From Candidatus Sabulitectum sp. (lineage in GTDB: Bacteria; Fermentibacterota; Fermentibacteria; Fermentibacterales; JCC-6), in contig JAGLOJ010000018.1 of the NCBI GenBank assembly GCA_023139045.1, forward strand, positions 1 through 57,699: a DNA stretch of 57,699 nt. The letters run 5' to 3'. This document shows positions 8,210 to 16,126 of the stretch, in pieces (within the stretch, counting starts at the first letter, position 1; every line of letters begins with the position of its first letter). The notes under the pieces were generated by a model. That model saw only the letters and a program-made list of their open reading frames with translations. It searched no databases and was not told the DNA's origin. The position numbers were made by a program, and so were the translations under genes.

Positions 8210-8991
8210 TTTCCCGTCCTCAGCAATTTCTTCCACCAGGGAAGCTTTTTGTTCTTTAACGCTCTGATTTTTTCAAGCCCCTTAAGAGCTGATCCATAAT
8301 CTTCCTGCCAGGAAAGAGCATTGGTGAAAGATTTTTCAGCACTATCTATCTGATTCCCCTGCAAATACATATCACCGATCAAATAATGTATCTCCGGATT
8401 GAAGTATTCAACTTCACCTGCCTTTTTCAATTCTTCAACAGCCTCCCGAAGCCTCCCTCTCCCGGCAGCGGACTTCGCCAGAAGCTTCCTCAATTCAATA
8501 TCACGGGGATAGGCGATAACGGCTTTTCTCATTAATTCAGTTGCTCTCCAGAAATCTCCTTTCCCGATAAGATTTCTGGATTCATACTTAATTCTTTCAA
8601 GCTTCTTTCTGCTCATGAGCCCTGAAGAAGGATTCGCTTGTTTTTCGACCTGTCGGGTTGCAGCTTCTGAACTCTGTGGCCCCGAGCTCGAAGCAGATTC
8701 CTCGGCACCTCTTCCTTCGTCTGTCGAAATTACTTCCTCCTGATACTCTACTTCAGGAGTAGACAACCTCTGGTCATATTCCAGTCTTTCGTGGGGCTTG
8801 CTCAGTACCATATATGCTTCATTGATCTGTGCAAATTTTTCCTGAACTTTTGGAGAATCCCCGGCGACATCAGGATGGTGTTTAAGAGCCATTCTGGCAT
8901 AAGCCATCTCAATTGTATCCTGATCAGCATTCCTCTTGACGTTCAGCATCTGATAGAAGTCTGCCGCAGTATTCTCTATACCTCTTTTCAT
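8206..8991 (-). CDS. J-domain protein with TPR-like helices
   Basis: Predicted co-chaperone of 261 residues. An N-terminal J domain (about 10-75) has the HPD tripeptide at 39-41 that stimulates DnaK ATPase. A Ser/Glu-rich linker (about 85-125) is followed by TPR-like helices (about 130-245), including a REAVEELKKAGEVEYFNPEIH repeat pattern broken into helices. The DnaJ zinc-finger and C-terminal domains are absent, so this is a specialised class C J-protein. It lies four bases after the M14 peptidase and overlaps the MerR gene. Confidence 0.88.
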   Translation of the reverse strand: MKRGIENTAADFYQMLNVKRNADQDTIEMAYARMALKHHPDVAGDSPKVQEKFAQINEAYMVLSKPHERLEYDQRLSTPEVEYQEEVISTDEGRGAEESASSSGPQSSEAATRQVEKQANPSSGLMSRKKLERIKYESRNLIGKGDFWRATELMRKAVIAYPRDIELRKLLAKSAAGRGRLREAVEELKKAGEVEYFNPEIHYLIGDMYLQGNQIDSAEKSFTNALSWQEDYGSALKGLEKIRALKNKKLPWWKKLLRTGK

Positions 8992-8994
8992 GCT

Positions 8995-10425
8995 TTACCT
9001 GAGAACCGTGAATCTCTGAGAAACTGTCTGGGTGCCGTTTCCCGCACGCAGGAAGTAAATTCCGTTCTGCAGACTGGCAGGTATTACCCAGTTTCCGCCT
9101 GAAGGAGCAGCAACAACTCTGCCCGTAACATCAAGAACAGACATGGAAGTTGGAACTGCACCTGTAACGGTGTAGCTTAGAACAGCACTTACCGGGTTTG
9201 AACCCAGAGAGAGTTCCATCGCAGTTCCCTCAAACCGGGTACCGGTTCCCTCTTCAATACCCACCATGGAAAGCAGATTCATGCAGAGAAGCTTGTTCAT
9301 GTATCTGCACTCAACATTGTTGGTCACGATAAGGGTTGTGTCATTCTGACTGCCCCAGAAACCGTTGTCGTCAACCTCAGGAGTGTAGAAGAGCATGGGG
9401 TCGTGTGTGGTCTCACCATACGACCAGTCAACAGCATCACCGTTTACCGAGTATAAAATCTGTGCGGCTCTGCCGACCTGATAGTTGTTCTGCGCAGCCA
9501 TCTGGTTGCCCCAGCTTTCAAAAGTGCTTTGATGCGGTGTGGGGGAATTGATGTAGCCCCAGGGAAAAATAAGATATCCCCCGTAGGTGTGATAGTGGAA
9601 TCCACCCAGAGGCTCAATTGAATCTATCCACTGTGTCTGGGCAAGAGTCTCGGGCTCGCTGAGTGCCGATTCTCCTCTGTAAGTCGCTGAATAGGGGTCA
9701 GGGCTTGAGCCAGTGTTATCATATCCCCACTGGAAGCTGTAGTTACGATTCAGATCAATACCACTGGAAGCGACAGGTGTGGTGAAGTTCATGTTCTTGC
9801 GCTGGTCACCACCGCTCGGGTTGTTGTATTCATAAGCGTCAGGATTGACAATCGGTATGATGTAAATCTGGGCATTGTCCAGAATGAACGTTGCCATTGT
9901 ATCACTGCCATACTCTGTGGTGAGCCACTGAGCCCAGTCGATGATAACAGAATTACTGCCCGGTTCACGAGCATGGGTAAGGGCAGTAAAAAGAATTGCC
10001 GGAGCATCCGTGTCTGCATTTGTAATTCTGACAAAGTACAGATCTCTTCCCTCGTAGGAAGTGCCGTAGGAGGTGGGCGAGTCCACCATATCATTGGCCA
10101 CTGCCAACTCAGCCCAGAACAGAGCGTTCTCGTTAGGACCATAGTAATAGCCCATTTCGTTTCTACCATCCATTGGAACAAGCTCTGACCATTCCAGAGG
10201 CAGCAACCTGGCTTCAGGATATCTCTTCATGGTCTCATCAACAAATCTCTGATTCACAAGAACATCCACATAACCGTCGACTCTGCTGCCAGCTGCAATC
10301 TCGTAGCCCATGTCACGAACTATGGTGAAATCTGAATCAGCCTGCATGGGTATCCGGATCAGTCTGTCAGCATTCATCACCACCGGAAGCACCAGAAGAA
10401 GTGCCACAACAAAAATCTTACGCAT
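8995..10425 (-). CDS. Secreted M14 zinc carboxypeptidase with C-terminal sorting domain
   Basis: Predicted exported metallocarboxypeptidase of 476 residues. A Sec signal peptide (1-19, ending MNA) is followed by a short N-terminal segment and an M14 catalytic domain (about 90-385). Zinc ligands are His151 and Glu154 (HARE) plus a His at 277 or 279; the substrate-binding DLNRNY (224-229) and catalytic Glu350 (YTPE) are intact. The last 75 residues form a beta-rich domain with LDVTGRVV and NGIYFLR motifs, like type IX secretion sorting domains. It probably degrades extracellular peptides. Confidence 0.92.
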   Translation of the reverse strand: MRKIFVVALLLVLPVVMNADRLIRIPMQADSDFTIVRDMGYEIAAGSRVDGYVDVLVNQRFVDETMKRYPEARLLPLEWSELVPMDGRNEMGYYYGPNENALFWAELAVANDMVDSPTSYGTSYEGRDLYFVRITNADTDAPAILFTALTHAREPGSNSVIIDWAQWLTTEYGSDTMATFILDNAQIYIIPIVNPDAYEYNNPSGGDQRKNMNFTTPVASSGIDLNRNYSFQWGYDNTGSSPDPYSATYRGESALSEPETLAQTQWIDSIEPLGGFHYHTYGGYLIFPWGYINSPTPHQSTFESWGNQMAAQNNYQVGRAAQILYSVNGDAVDWSYGETTHDPMLFYTPEVDDNGFWGSQNDTTLIVTNNVECRYMNKLLCMNLLSMVGIEEGTGTRFEGTAMELSLGSNPVSAVLSYTVTGAVPTSMSVLDVTGRVVAAPSGGNWVIPASLQNGIYFLRAGNGTQTVSQRFTVLR

Positions 10426-10445
10426 TACTTACCCTTCATCTATGG

Positions 10446-10474
10446 TTGACAATTGTGCGGGAATCCTTTAAATT
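10446..10474 (+). promoter_or_regulatory. Predicted rpsT promoter
   Basis: TTGACA (10446-10451), then TTAAAT (10468-10473) after 16 bp, or TAAATT after 17 bp. It lies about 80 bp before the rpsT start in the divergent gap with the M14 gene. Confidence 0.6.
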
Positions 10475-10554
10475 CGCCCGTCATAAGGTGTATAACCCCT
10501 GGCGGGGTAAAAAAGTTCGGCTCGTGCCGTCTATTCTGCGAAAGGAGAGAGCTT

Positions 10555-10788
10555 TTGGCAAGGAGCAAGCAATCACTCAAGCGTGTGAGAACAGATGCTT
10601 TGAAAAATGAGAGAAACCACAGAAAGCTTAAAAGGCTTCGTACAGCCATTAAAAAGGTGAATGCAGCAGAGACCCCGGAAGAGAGAAAAGAGGCAGTCAT
10701 GCTGGCTCAGAGTCTCATTGACAAAGCTGGAAGAACCAGACTCATGCACCCCAATAAGGCCAAGCGCCTTAAAAGCAGAGTGCTGTAG
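10555..10788 (+). CDS. rpsT: 30S ribosomal protein S20
   Basis: Binds the 5' domain of 16S rRNA in the small subunit. The 77 residues are highly basic and show the S20 pattern: an N-terminal ARSKQSLKR, a central NERNHRKLKRLRTAIKK helix, and a C-terminal KAGRTRLMHPNKAKRLKS. The start is TTG at 10555, seven bases after AAGGAG; the longer reading frame from 10453 lacks a ribosome site and has no S20-like residues. S20 commonly starts at UUG in E. coli, where initiation is autoregulated; the same could apply here. It is monocistronic with a strong terminator. Confidence 0.95.
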   Translation: MARSKQSLKRVRTDALKNERNHRKLKRLRTAIKKVNAAETPEERKEAVMLAQSLIDKAGRTRLMHPNKAKRLKSRVL

Positions 10789-10806
10789 TTTAAAGACAAG
10801 TACGGT

Positions 10807-10833
10807 AAAACCCCCTGTAACACAGGGGGTTTT
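10807..10833 (+). terminator. Intrinsic terminator of rpsT
   Basis: AACCCCCTGT and ACAGGGGGTT-type arms with a short loop, followed by TTTTCTGTTTT, 19 bp after the rpsT stop. Confidence 0.9.
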
Positions 10834-10883
10834 CTGTTTTGTCAGCTCGAAATACAAAGGAAAGTACGATCTGCACCGAAGGC

Positions 10884-10910
10884 AAAGCCCTCCCGGGGAA
10901 AGAGGGCTTT
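10884..10910 (-). terminator. Terminator between rpsT and tonB
   Basis: Inverted repeat AAAGCCCTC (10884-10892) and GAGGGCTTT (10902-10910) with a nine-base loop. It is just past the tonB stop. The symmetric A/T flanks could work in both directions. Confidence 0.7.
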
Positions 10911-10917
10911 TCAGTTG

Positions 10918-11565
10918 TTAATCAGACAGGGAGAAGACGTAGCGCAGGGTGGTCCAGACCCCCACCGGCACTCCATTGTTCCTTGCACATGACCAGCGGG
11001 TGTTAACAGCCGCTGCGAGAGCGGCGGTATCCAGAGAGGAGACTCCGCTTGAGTGCATCAGCTGTACATCCTGTACCAGTCCGTCACGGTCGATATAAAC
11101 CCAGAGGGTAACCACACCTTCCACACCTGCAAGCCTGGCTATCTCCGGGTAGGCAGGTGGAGGCATGAATGTGCAATTAGGGTAAACCTCGACGGGCATG
11201 AAACCGGGAGGTCCTATTTCCTCACCGGGTCCGATTCCAGTTTGCGAAAAATTCTCAATGGTCTCTACTGTACTCAGCCCTATTGTATCTGTGCTCAGGG
11301 AAATAGTCACATCGGGAGTAACCTCCTGAATGGCCTCTTCCAACTGAATATCCATGAGAGCCTCTTCCTCTATCACTTCTTCTTCCTTCTCCTCTACGGA
11401 GGAATCGTAGGGGAGAAAGGCGTCCACCGCCTCTATCGCATCATCAAGGGTTCTTGTGGAAAGCCTGCCAATTTCCGTGCCCGGTATGAACTGAAAAAGT
11501 AGGTTTACAAACAGGAGACCGACAAGAAGGCCGATCTCCATTCCCATTCCATCTGACCGTGTCAT
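10918..11565 (-). CDS. TonB-family energy transducer
   Basis: Predicted inner-membrane protein that would transmit proton-motive force to outer-membrane receptors. It has 215 residues: one N-terminal membrane segment (about 9-28), a Glu-rich periplasmic spacer (about 45-85) in place of the usual proline-rich one, and a TonB C-terminal domain (about 130-215) with YPEIARLAGVEG, DRDGLVQDV and STRW-like features. No exbB or exbD lies nearby. Its Shine-Dalgarno AAGGAGGT is five bases from the ATG but sits in the right arm of a perfect hairpin (11571-11610), suggesting translational control. Confidence 0.88.
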   Translation of the reverse strand: MTRSDGMGMEIGLLVGLLFVNLLFQFIPGTEIGRLSTRTLDDAIEAVDAFLPYDSSVEEKEEEVIEEEALMDIQLEEAIQEVTPDVTISLSTDTIGLSTVETIENFSQTGIGPGEEIGPPGFMPVEVYPNCTFMPPPAYPEIARLAGVEGVVTLWVYIDRDGLVQDVQLMHSSGVSSLDTAALAAAVNTRWSCARNNGVPVGVWTTLRYVFSLSD

Positions 11566-11570
11566 CTGAT

Positions 11571-11610
11571 ACCTCCTTTCTTAACTGTGATACAGTCGTT
11601 GAAAGGAGGT
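11571..11610 (-). promoter_or_regulatory. Hairpin sequestering the tonB Shine-Dalgarno
   Basis: ACCTCCTTTC (minus strand 11610-11601) pairs perfectly with GAAAGGAGGT (11580-11571), the tonB ribosome-binding site. An inner ACTGT/ACAGT stem surrounds AUC. The left arm is the same sequence as the 3' end of 16S rRNA (anti-SD). It lies between the cysS stop and the tonB ATG and could act as a translational switch or an attenuator. Confidence 0.7.
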
Positions 11611-11623
11611 TATTCCAATCGGG

Positions 11624-13051
11624 CTAAATATCCGGAGTTACTTCACTGACTCCACCGGGAAGGTCACGAACGGAGAATCCCGCCTCGGCGAGATCATCCC
11701 TCAATTTGTCCGCTTCCTGGAAAAGCCTGTTTTTCCTCAGGTATCCTCTGAGCCCTCCGAGTATTCTGCAGAGGTCTTCCGACGACCCGCCACTACTCTC
11801 TGAAGTAAGCTCAACACCGAGAACTTCCGTTGCCAGGCGATCAAGCAGAACTGCCATGCATTGTTTATCCGCTTCAGAAGTGTTTCCCTCAAGCAGAATG
11901 TTACCAGCTCTGACGAACTCAAAAAGAGCAGCAAGTGCTCCGGGAGTATTCAAATCATCATCCATTGATTTCCTGAAATCTTTCTCTGTCTCCCTTACAA
12001 GCTCCAGTACGGCCCGAGCGGGAGCTCCAGCCTCAGGGTCTCCCAGCCTTGACCTCAAGGAGAGAAGCCGCTCAAGCCCGCTCTTTGCCCCTGCAAGCCC
12101 CTCATCCGAGAAGTCCAACGGGCTTCTGTAATGACTTCTAAGGATATAGAGTCTTACAACCATTGGATCCCACCGCTGAAACAGGTCTCTGAGAAGGGTA
12201 AAATTGCCCAGACTCTTCCCCATTTTCCTGCCGTCTACTGTAACCATGTTGTTGTGCATCCAGTATCTGACGAATTCTTTACCGGTAGCTGCTGTGGACT
12301 GAGCTATTTCGCATTCATGATGAGGAAATGAATTCTCAAGACCACCACCATGAATATCTATTGTTTCACCCAGGTAACGCATTGCCATAGCTGAACATTC
12401 CAGGTGCCAGCCGGGATATCCCCAGCCCCAGGGGCTGTTCCACTTGAGTATGTGATCCCGGCTTGCTTCAAGCCAGAGAGCAAAGTCTCTGGGATCACGC
12501 TTGTCATCCGCCACGCAGACACGGGTACCGCTCTTCTGATCGTCTCCGATTCTGCCACTGAGTTTACCGTAATCGGGAAAAGAAGAAACATCGAAGTAGA
12601 CATTGCCGCCGGCCTGATAGGCATGACCCTTCTCAAACAGCGTTTTTATGAGCTCAATCTGCTCGGGAATGTGTCCGGTTGCCCGGGGTGATATGTCAGG
12701 TCTCAGGTTGCCGAGAGTATCCATATCATGGAAATAACTGGCCGTGTATTTCTCTGCGATTTCCATCGGTTCAAGCTTCTCGAGCTTTGCCTGTTTCTGA
12801 AGCTTGTCCTCGCCGGAGTCAGCGTCATCGGTAAGATGACCCACATCAGTAATGTTCTGTACGTACCTCACCTTGTAATCAAGATACCTCAGATACCTTA
12901 GAAGCACATCAAAGCTCACATAGCTCTTGCCGTGTCCAAGGTGACTGTGCCCGTAAACAGTGGGTCCGCAGACATAAACACCTACGAATGGTGGATCAAG
13001 TGGAGTGAACTCCTGCTTCTGTCGAGTCATTGTGTTGTAAAGGGAAAGCAT
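11624..13051 (-). CDS. cysS: Cysteinyl-tRNA synthetase
   Basis: Charges tRNA-Cys with cysteine; class I synthetase, cytoplasmic. The 475 residues are the usual length. Zinc ligand Cys28 is in the VCGPTVY motif, the HIGH box is HLGH (37-40), the ECSAM zinc segment is at 218-222 and HHECEIAQ at 244-251. The KMSKS box reads KMGKS (276-280), a tolerated-looking Ser-to-Gly change at its third position. It follows trpS by five bases, so the two synthetases form an operon. Confidence 0.96.
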   Translation of the reverse strand: MLSLYNTMTRQKQEFTPLDPPFVGVYVCGPTVYGHSHLGHGKSYVSFDVLLRYLRYLDYKVRYVQNITDVGHLTDDADSGEDKLQKQAKLEKLEPMEIAEKYTASYFHDMDTLGNLRPDISPRATGHIPEQIELIKTLFEKGHAYQAGGNVYFDVSSFPDYGKLSGRIGDDQKSGTRVCVADDKRDPRDFALWLEASRDHILKWNSPWGWGYPGWHLECSAMAMRYLGETIDIHGGGLENSFPHHECEIAQSTAATGKEFVRYWMHNNMVTVDGRKMGKSLGNFTLLRDLFQRWDPMVVRLYILRSHYRSPLDFSDEGLAGAKSGLERLLSLRSRLGDPEAGAPARAVLELVRETEKDFRKSMDDDLNTPGALAALFEFVRAGNILLEGNTSEADKQCMAVLLDRLATEVLGVELTSESSGGSSEDLCRILGGLRGYLRKNRLFQEADKLRDDLAEAGFSVRDLPGGVSEVTPDI

Positions 13052-13056
13052 ATTCG

Positions 13057-14046
13057 CTATCTCTCTTTCCAGTAATCCGTGTGCATGGCCTCTCTGACTA
13101 AAGCCATAGTTTCTTTTCCAGCCTTAACAGCTCTTTCGGTACCGCTGATGAGGATGTCTTCCATAACGCCGGGTTTATCGTACGTGGCTCTTCTCTCCCG
13201 GATAGGGGCAAGAGTCTCCTCCAATTTTCTGATAAGGTTCTTCTTGCAGGCAACGCATCCGATAGTTCCCTTTTTACACGAATTCTCTATCTCCGGTACT
13301 TCAGAGGCATTAAATGCCTTGTGATAAGCGAAGATTGTACATATGTCCGGATGTCCCGGATCTGTTTTATGGATACGGGCAGGATCTGTAACCGCACTCA
13401 TCACTTTTTTCTTTATTTCCTCTGGATCATCCTTGAGGTATATGGCGTTCCCCAGGGATTTGCTCATCTTGGTGTTCCCATCAAGACCGATCAATCTTGA
13501 AATCTCGCTGACCATAGCCTTCGGTTCAGGAAATACATCCCCGTAAAGTTCGTTGAATCTCCTTGCGACAAATCTTGTCACCTCCACATGGGGAAGCTGG
13601 TCTTCACCCACTGGCACAAGGTTTGCCCGACAAAAAAGAATATCCGCCGCCTGGCTCACCGGGTAACCCAGAAATCCATAGGTCATGTCTGTAAAGCCGT
13701 ACTGCCTGGCTTCTGTTTTGATGGTGGGGTTGTGCCTGAGACGGCTCACTGTGGTGTAAAGACCGAACAGCACAGTAAGTTCAGCTATCTGAGGAACCAT
13801 ACTCTGCACGAATATGCTGGTTTTCTCAGGGTCAAGACCTGCCGCAATGTTATCCAGAGCCACTTCACGAACATTAGTTCTGATAAGCTGAGGAGTTTCC
13901 CAATGTGTTGTGAGAGCCTGTATGTCTGCAATAATTATGAATGTTTCATACTGGTTCTGAAGTTTTACTCTGTTTCTCAGTGAGCCCACAAAATGCCCCA
14001 GATGAAGTGGCCCGGTGGGTCTGTCACCGGTAAGAATTCTCTCCAT
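13057..14046 (-). CDS. trpS: Tryptophanyl-tRNA synthetase with Fe-S-type cysteine motif
   Basis: Charges tRNA-Trp; class I synthetase, 329 residues. The HIGH box is HLGH (15-18) and KMSKS (193-197) is intact. The C-terminal anticodon-binding part contains four cysteines spaced C-x20-C-x6-C-x2-C. Thermotoga maritima TrpRS carries a [4Fe-4S] cluster on C-x22-C-x6-C-x2-C, so a cluster is likely here; the cysteines are seen, the cluster is inferred. It is followed by cysS in the same operon. Confidence 0.95.
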   Translation of the reverse strand: MERILTGDRPTGPLHLGHFVGSLRNRVKLQNQYETFIIIADIQALTTHWETPQLIRTNVREVALDNIAAGLDPEKTSIFVQSMVPQIAELTVLFGLYTTVSRLRHNPTIKTEARQYGFTDMTYGFLGYPVSQAADILFCRANLVPVGEDQLPHVEVTRFVARRFNELYGDVFPEPKAMVSEISRLIGLDGNTKMSKSLGNAIYLKDDPEEIKKKVMSAVTDPARIHKTDPGHPDICTIFAYHKAFNASEVPEIENSCKKGTIGCVACKKNLIRKLEETLAPIRERRATYDKPGVMEDILISGTERAVKAGKETMALVREAMHTDYWKER

Positions 14047-14063
14047 TTTTCCTCTTTCGATCT

Positions 14064-15074
14064 TTACAGGTTTATTCTCACCGGTGAATCTGAATCCCTG
14101 AAATTTCTCAGATCTATTTCTCCGGTATGCGTTTCAATGAGATTAATGAAAATGTCTACAATGGGTTTAACTGCGGGACAAACCTTTGAGTAGCCTTCAA
14201 AATAAAGCAGGGTCTGCGGGATGTACTTAAGATACTTGTCGTTACCAAGAACTCTGTATTGATAAGCAAAAGTTCCGATAGCTTTCATGTTCCTCTGCAG
14301 AGCGCTGAAAACAAACTCGAACATATTCGCTCCACCAACACCAAGAATGTATGACGATACAAGCCCTTTCCAGCCATCACCGCAATCTCTGTAACTGTCC
14401 CTTAGAAGGCTGGCGAGATCGTAGCATGGAGGTCCCTGACGAGCATCCTGCCAGTCTATGATATGCACTTTGCCCTTGTGAATCATGAGGTTTGCAGAGT
14501 GGTAATCTCTGTGGGTGAAAGTGGTCGTTCCTGATCCCATTGCCCTTTCACACAACTCTCTGAAATGGCCTTGAAGCTCGAACAGATCCTCCACCGGTAC
14601 CCGAAGCAGCCTGAAAAAAAGATGCTCAAGAGTATGCTCAAGCTCCGCCATAAAAAAACTGGGAGTGAAGTATCTCCTGCCGGAGATACTGCTGCTGGCA
14701 ATTTCAGGAGAAATTTCACGCTGAAGCCGTCTCAGCAGACCAAGTGATTCATCAAGATATGCATCGTAGCTTTCCTGATCCTCCACGTCACACAGGCGGG
14801 TAGTTCCCAGATCTTCCTGAATAACAAATCCACGGGATTCATCGCTGAGAATAATCCGGGGTAAGGGAAAATCCAATCCCATAAGAAGACCATGTATGTC
14901 CAGCCAGGGCCAGAGAGGAGTACGCGAGCTATCCATAACGACGAGTGAATCACCACCGTGTTCTATCCTGTAGAAATCCCGGGCTGATGCATCTCCGGTA
15001 ATGGGAGTAATGCTGCTGGCTGTACCGTACCTCTCACCTACCCAGCGTGCAACATCTTCCATCCGTTCAATCAT
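14064..15074 (-). CDS. AmgK-like anomeric sugar kinase (APH fold)
   Basis: Aminoglycoside-phosphotransferase-fold kinase of 336 residues. It has an ATP-binding N lobe, the catalytic HRDYHSANL loop with Asp190, and the metal-binding IDWQD (206-210). Its partner immediately upstream is a MurU-like nucleotidyltransferase with an 8-bp overlap. AmgK and MurU together turn MurNAc into UDP-MurNAc through MurNAc-alpha-1-phosphate, bypassing de novo synthesis. The pairing makes that role likely, but sugar specificity cannot be read from the sequence. Confidence 0.85.
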   Translation of the reverse strand: MIERMEDVARWVGERYGTASSITPITGDASARDFYRIEHGGDSLVVMDSSRTPLWPWLDIHGLLMGLDFPLPRIILSDESRGFVIQEDLGTTRLCDVEDQESYDAYLDESLGLLRRLQREISPEIASSSISGRRYFTPSFFMAELEHTLEHLFFRLLRVPVEDLFELQGHFRELCERAMGSGTTTFTHRDYHSANLMIHKGKVHIIDWQDARQGPPCYDLASLLRDSYRDCGDGWKGLVSSYILGVGGANMFEFVFSALQRNMKAIGTFAYQYRVLGNDKYLKYIPQTLLYFEGYSKVCPAVKPIVDIFINLIETHTGEIDLRNFRDSDSPVRINL

Positions 15075-15957
15075 TCTTCAGCTCCTCTGTAAACCAGGGC
15101 AAAACACCATTTACCAGCGATGCCCCGGGTAAAAGCACTGAGCCTTCCAGCATAACAGAATCCCGAATCAGCACTCCCCGGGAGATTGTACAAGAACTGC
15201 CTATCCAGTAAAAGCCCTCCAGGGTCACTTCATCATAAATTCTGGCGGACGGGTGAATATAACTTCCCCGGTTAAGAAGGTGTTTCCTGAAAAGACGAAC
15301 CTCACCCATATCTAGCCATTCCGTATCTGTGAAAAATTCCCTTACCTGAATTCCCTCTGCGGCAGCAACCCTTCTCAACTTTGTAAAAAAGCCCGTTGCC
15401 AGCTGCTCTTCTGCAGCAAGAGCCGCTACCTCCGGAGATATGATACTTACTCCAAGATAGTGTCGGGATAACCCATTTACAGGCAAACCACCATAACTGC
15501 CGTAATCCGGAAATTTTCCGGTGAGCACCGTCCACTTTGAACCGGATCTCAGGTGAAACTCTACCATTTCTTCCACCGGCACATCAAGAACCATATCTGT
15601 ATTTGAGATAATCCAGTGACCATTGAACATTTCTCTGTTCAGCGAAAGTGTTCCAGGAAGGCCCAGGGGTCTTTCCTCAAAAAGCAGTTTTGTCTTGCCA
15701 CCCCAATGCCGGCTGCCCTCCTGAAGAACAAGCTGCGGACACCTTGATGCATTGAAAGCCATGACCTCCAGATCTAGAACTGCGAATTGACTGACGAGGT
15801 TACCAAGGAGAGTAGTATCAAGCCATGGCAGAAGAGCCTTCGGACGACAAAAAGAAAGGGGTTCTGTTCTTGTGCCGTAGCCGGCAGTAAGGAACAGAAC
15901 CCCCTGGATGTATCTGCCGGAAAAATTAACCGTAGATCTCTTTCCTGTTGCAGTCAC
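15067..15957 (-). CDS. MurU-like sugar-1-phosphate nucleotidyltransferase
   Basis: Predicted NDP-sugar pyrophosphorylase of 296 residues. The N-terminal nucleotidyltransferase fold has LTAGYGTRTEPLS, a variant of the GxGxR signature, and CRPKALLPW at about 38-46 with the catalytic Lys. ISNTDMVLD holds the metal-binding Asp. Isoleucine-patch repeats (about 230-285) suggest a left-handed beta-helix, which MurU lacks. The start given is GTG at 15957; it overlaps the previous gene by 32 bp with no clear ribosome site, and the true start may lie nearer 15900. It probably supplies UDP-MurNAc with the AmgK-like kinase. Confidence 0.82.
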   Translation of the reverse strand: MTATGKRSTVNFSGRYIQGVLFLTAGYGTRTEPLSFCRPKALLPWLDTTLLGNLVSQFAVLDLEVMAFNASRCPQLVLQEGSRHWGGKTKLLFEERPLGLPGTLSLNREMFNGHWIISNTDMVLDVPVEEMVEFHLRSGSKWTVLTGKFPDYGSYGGLPVNGLSRHYLGVSIISPEVAALAAEEQLATGFFTKLRRVAAAEGIQVREFFTDTEWLDMGEVRLFRKHLLNRGSYIHPSARIYDEVTLEGFYWIGSSCTISRGVLIRDSVMLEGSVLLPGASLVNGVLPWFTEELKND

Positions 15958-16126
15958 AAACTTTGATTCTTCTACGCTGAGGACGCCAGGTTTCTTTCAA
16001 CCCCGTACGGGCAGCAATATAAACGACAGGAACTTTTTCCTTGCCGCAAACCTGACACAGCTCTTTGTGAGATGTACGAGTTTCGTGTGCAAGTTTCGCT
16101 GCAAATGTTCTTTCTTTCTTTGGCAT
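15926..16126 (-). CDS. Small basic protein with CxxC and CxC pairs
   Basis: Sixty-six residues, strongly basic, with CQVC at 24-27 and CDC at 57-59, enough for one zinc site. I do not recognise the family. The gene looks real: its ATG overlaps the GH57 stop by one base (TAATG), and AAGGA lies seven bases upstream. Basic charge and a likely zinc ribbon suggest RNA or ribosome binding, which is inference only. It sits between the GH57 enzyme and the MurU-like gene in one operon. Confidence 0.75.
   Translation of the reverse strand: MPKKERTFAAKLAHETRTSHKELCQVCGKEKVPVVYIAARTGLKETWRPQRRRIKVCDCNRKEIYG

Noticed and set aside
10453-10554. Upstream extension of the rpsT frame
   Set aside because: It has no ribosome site, includes the predicted promoter, and encodes nothing like S20. 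The TTG at 10555 has a well-placed AAGGAG.
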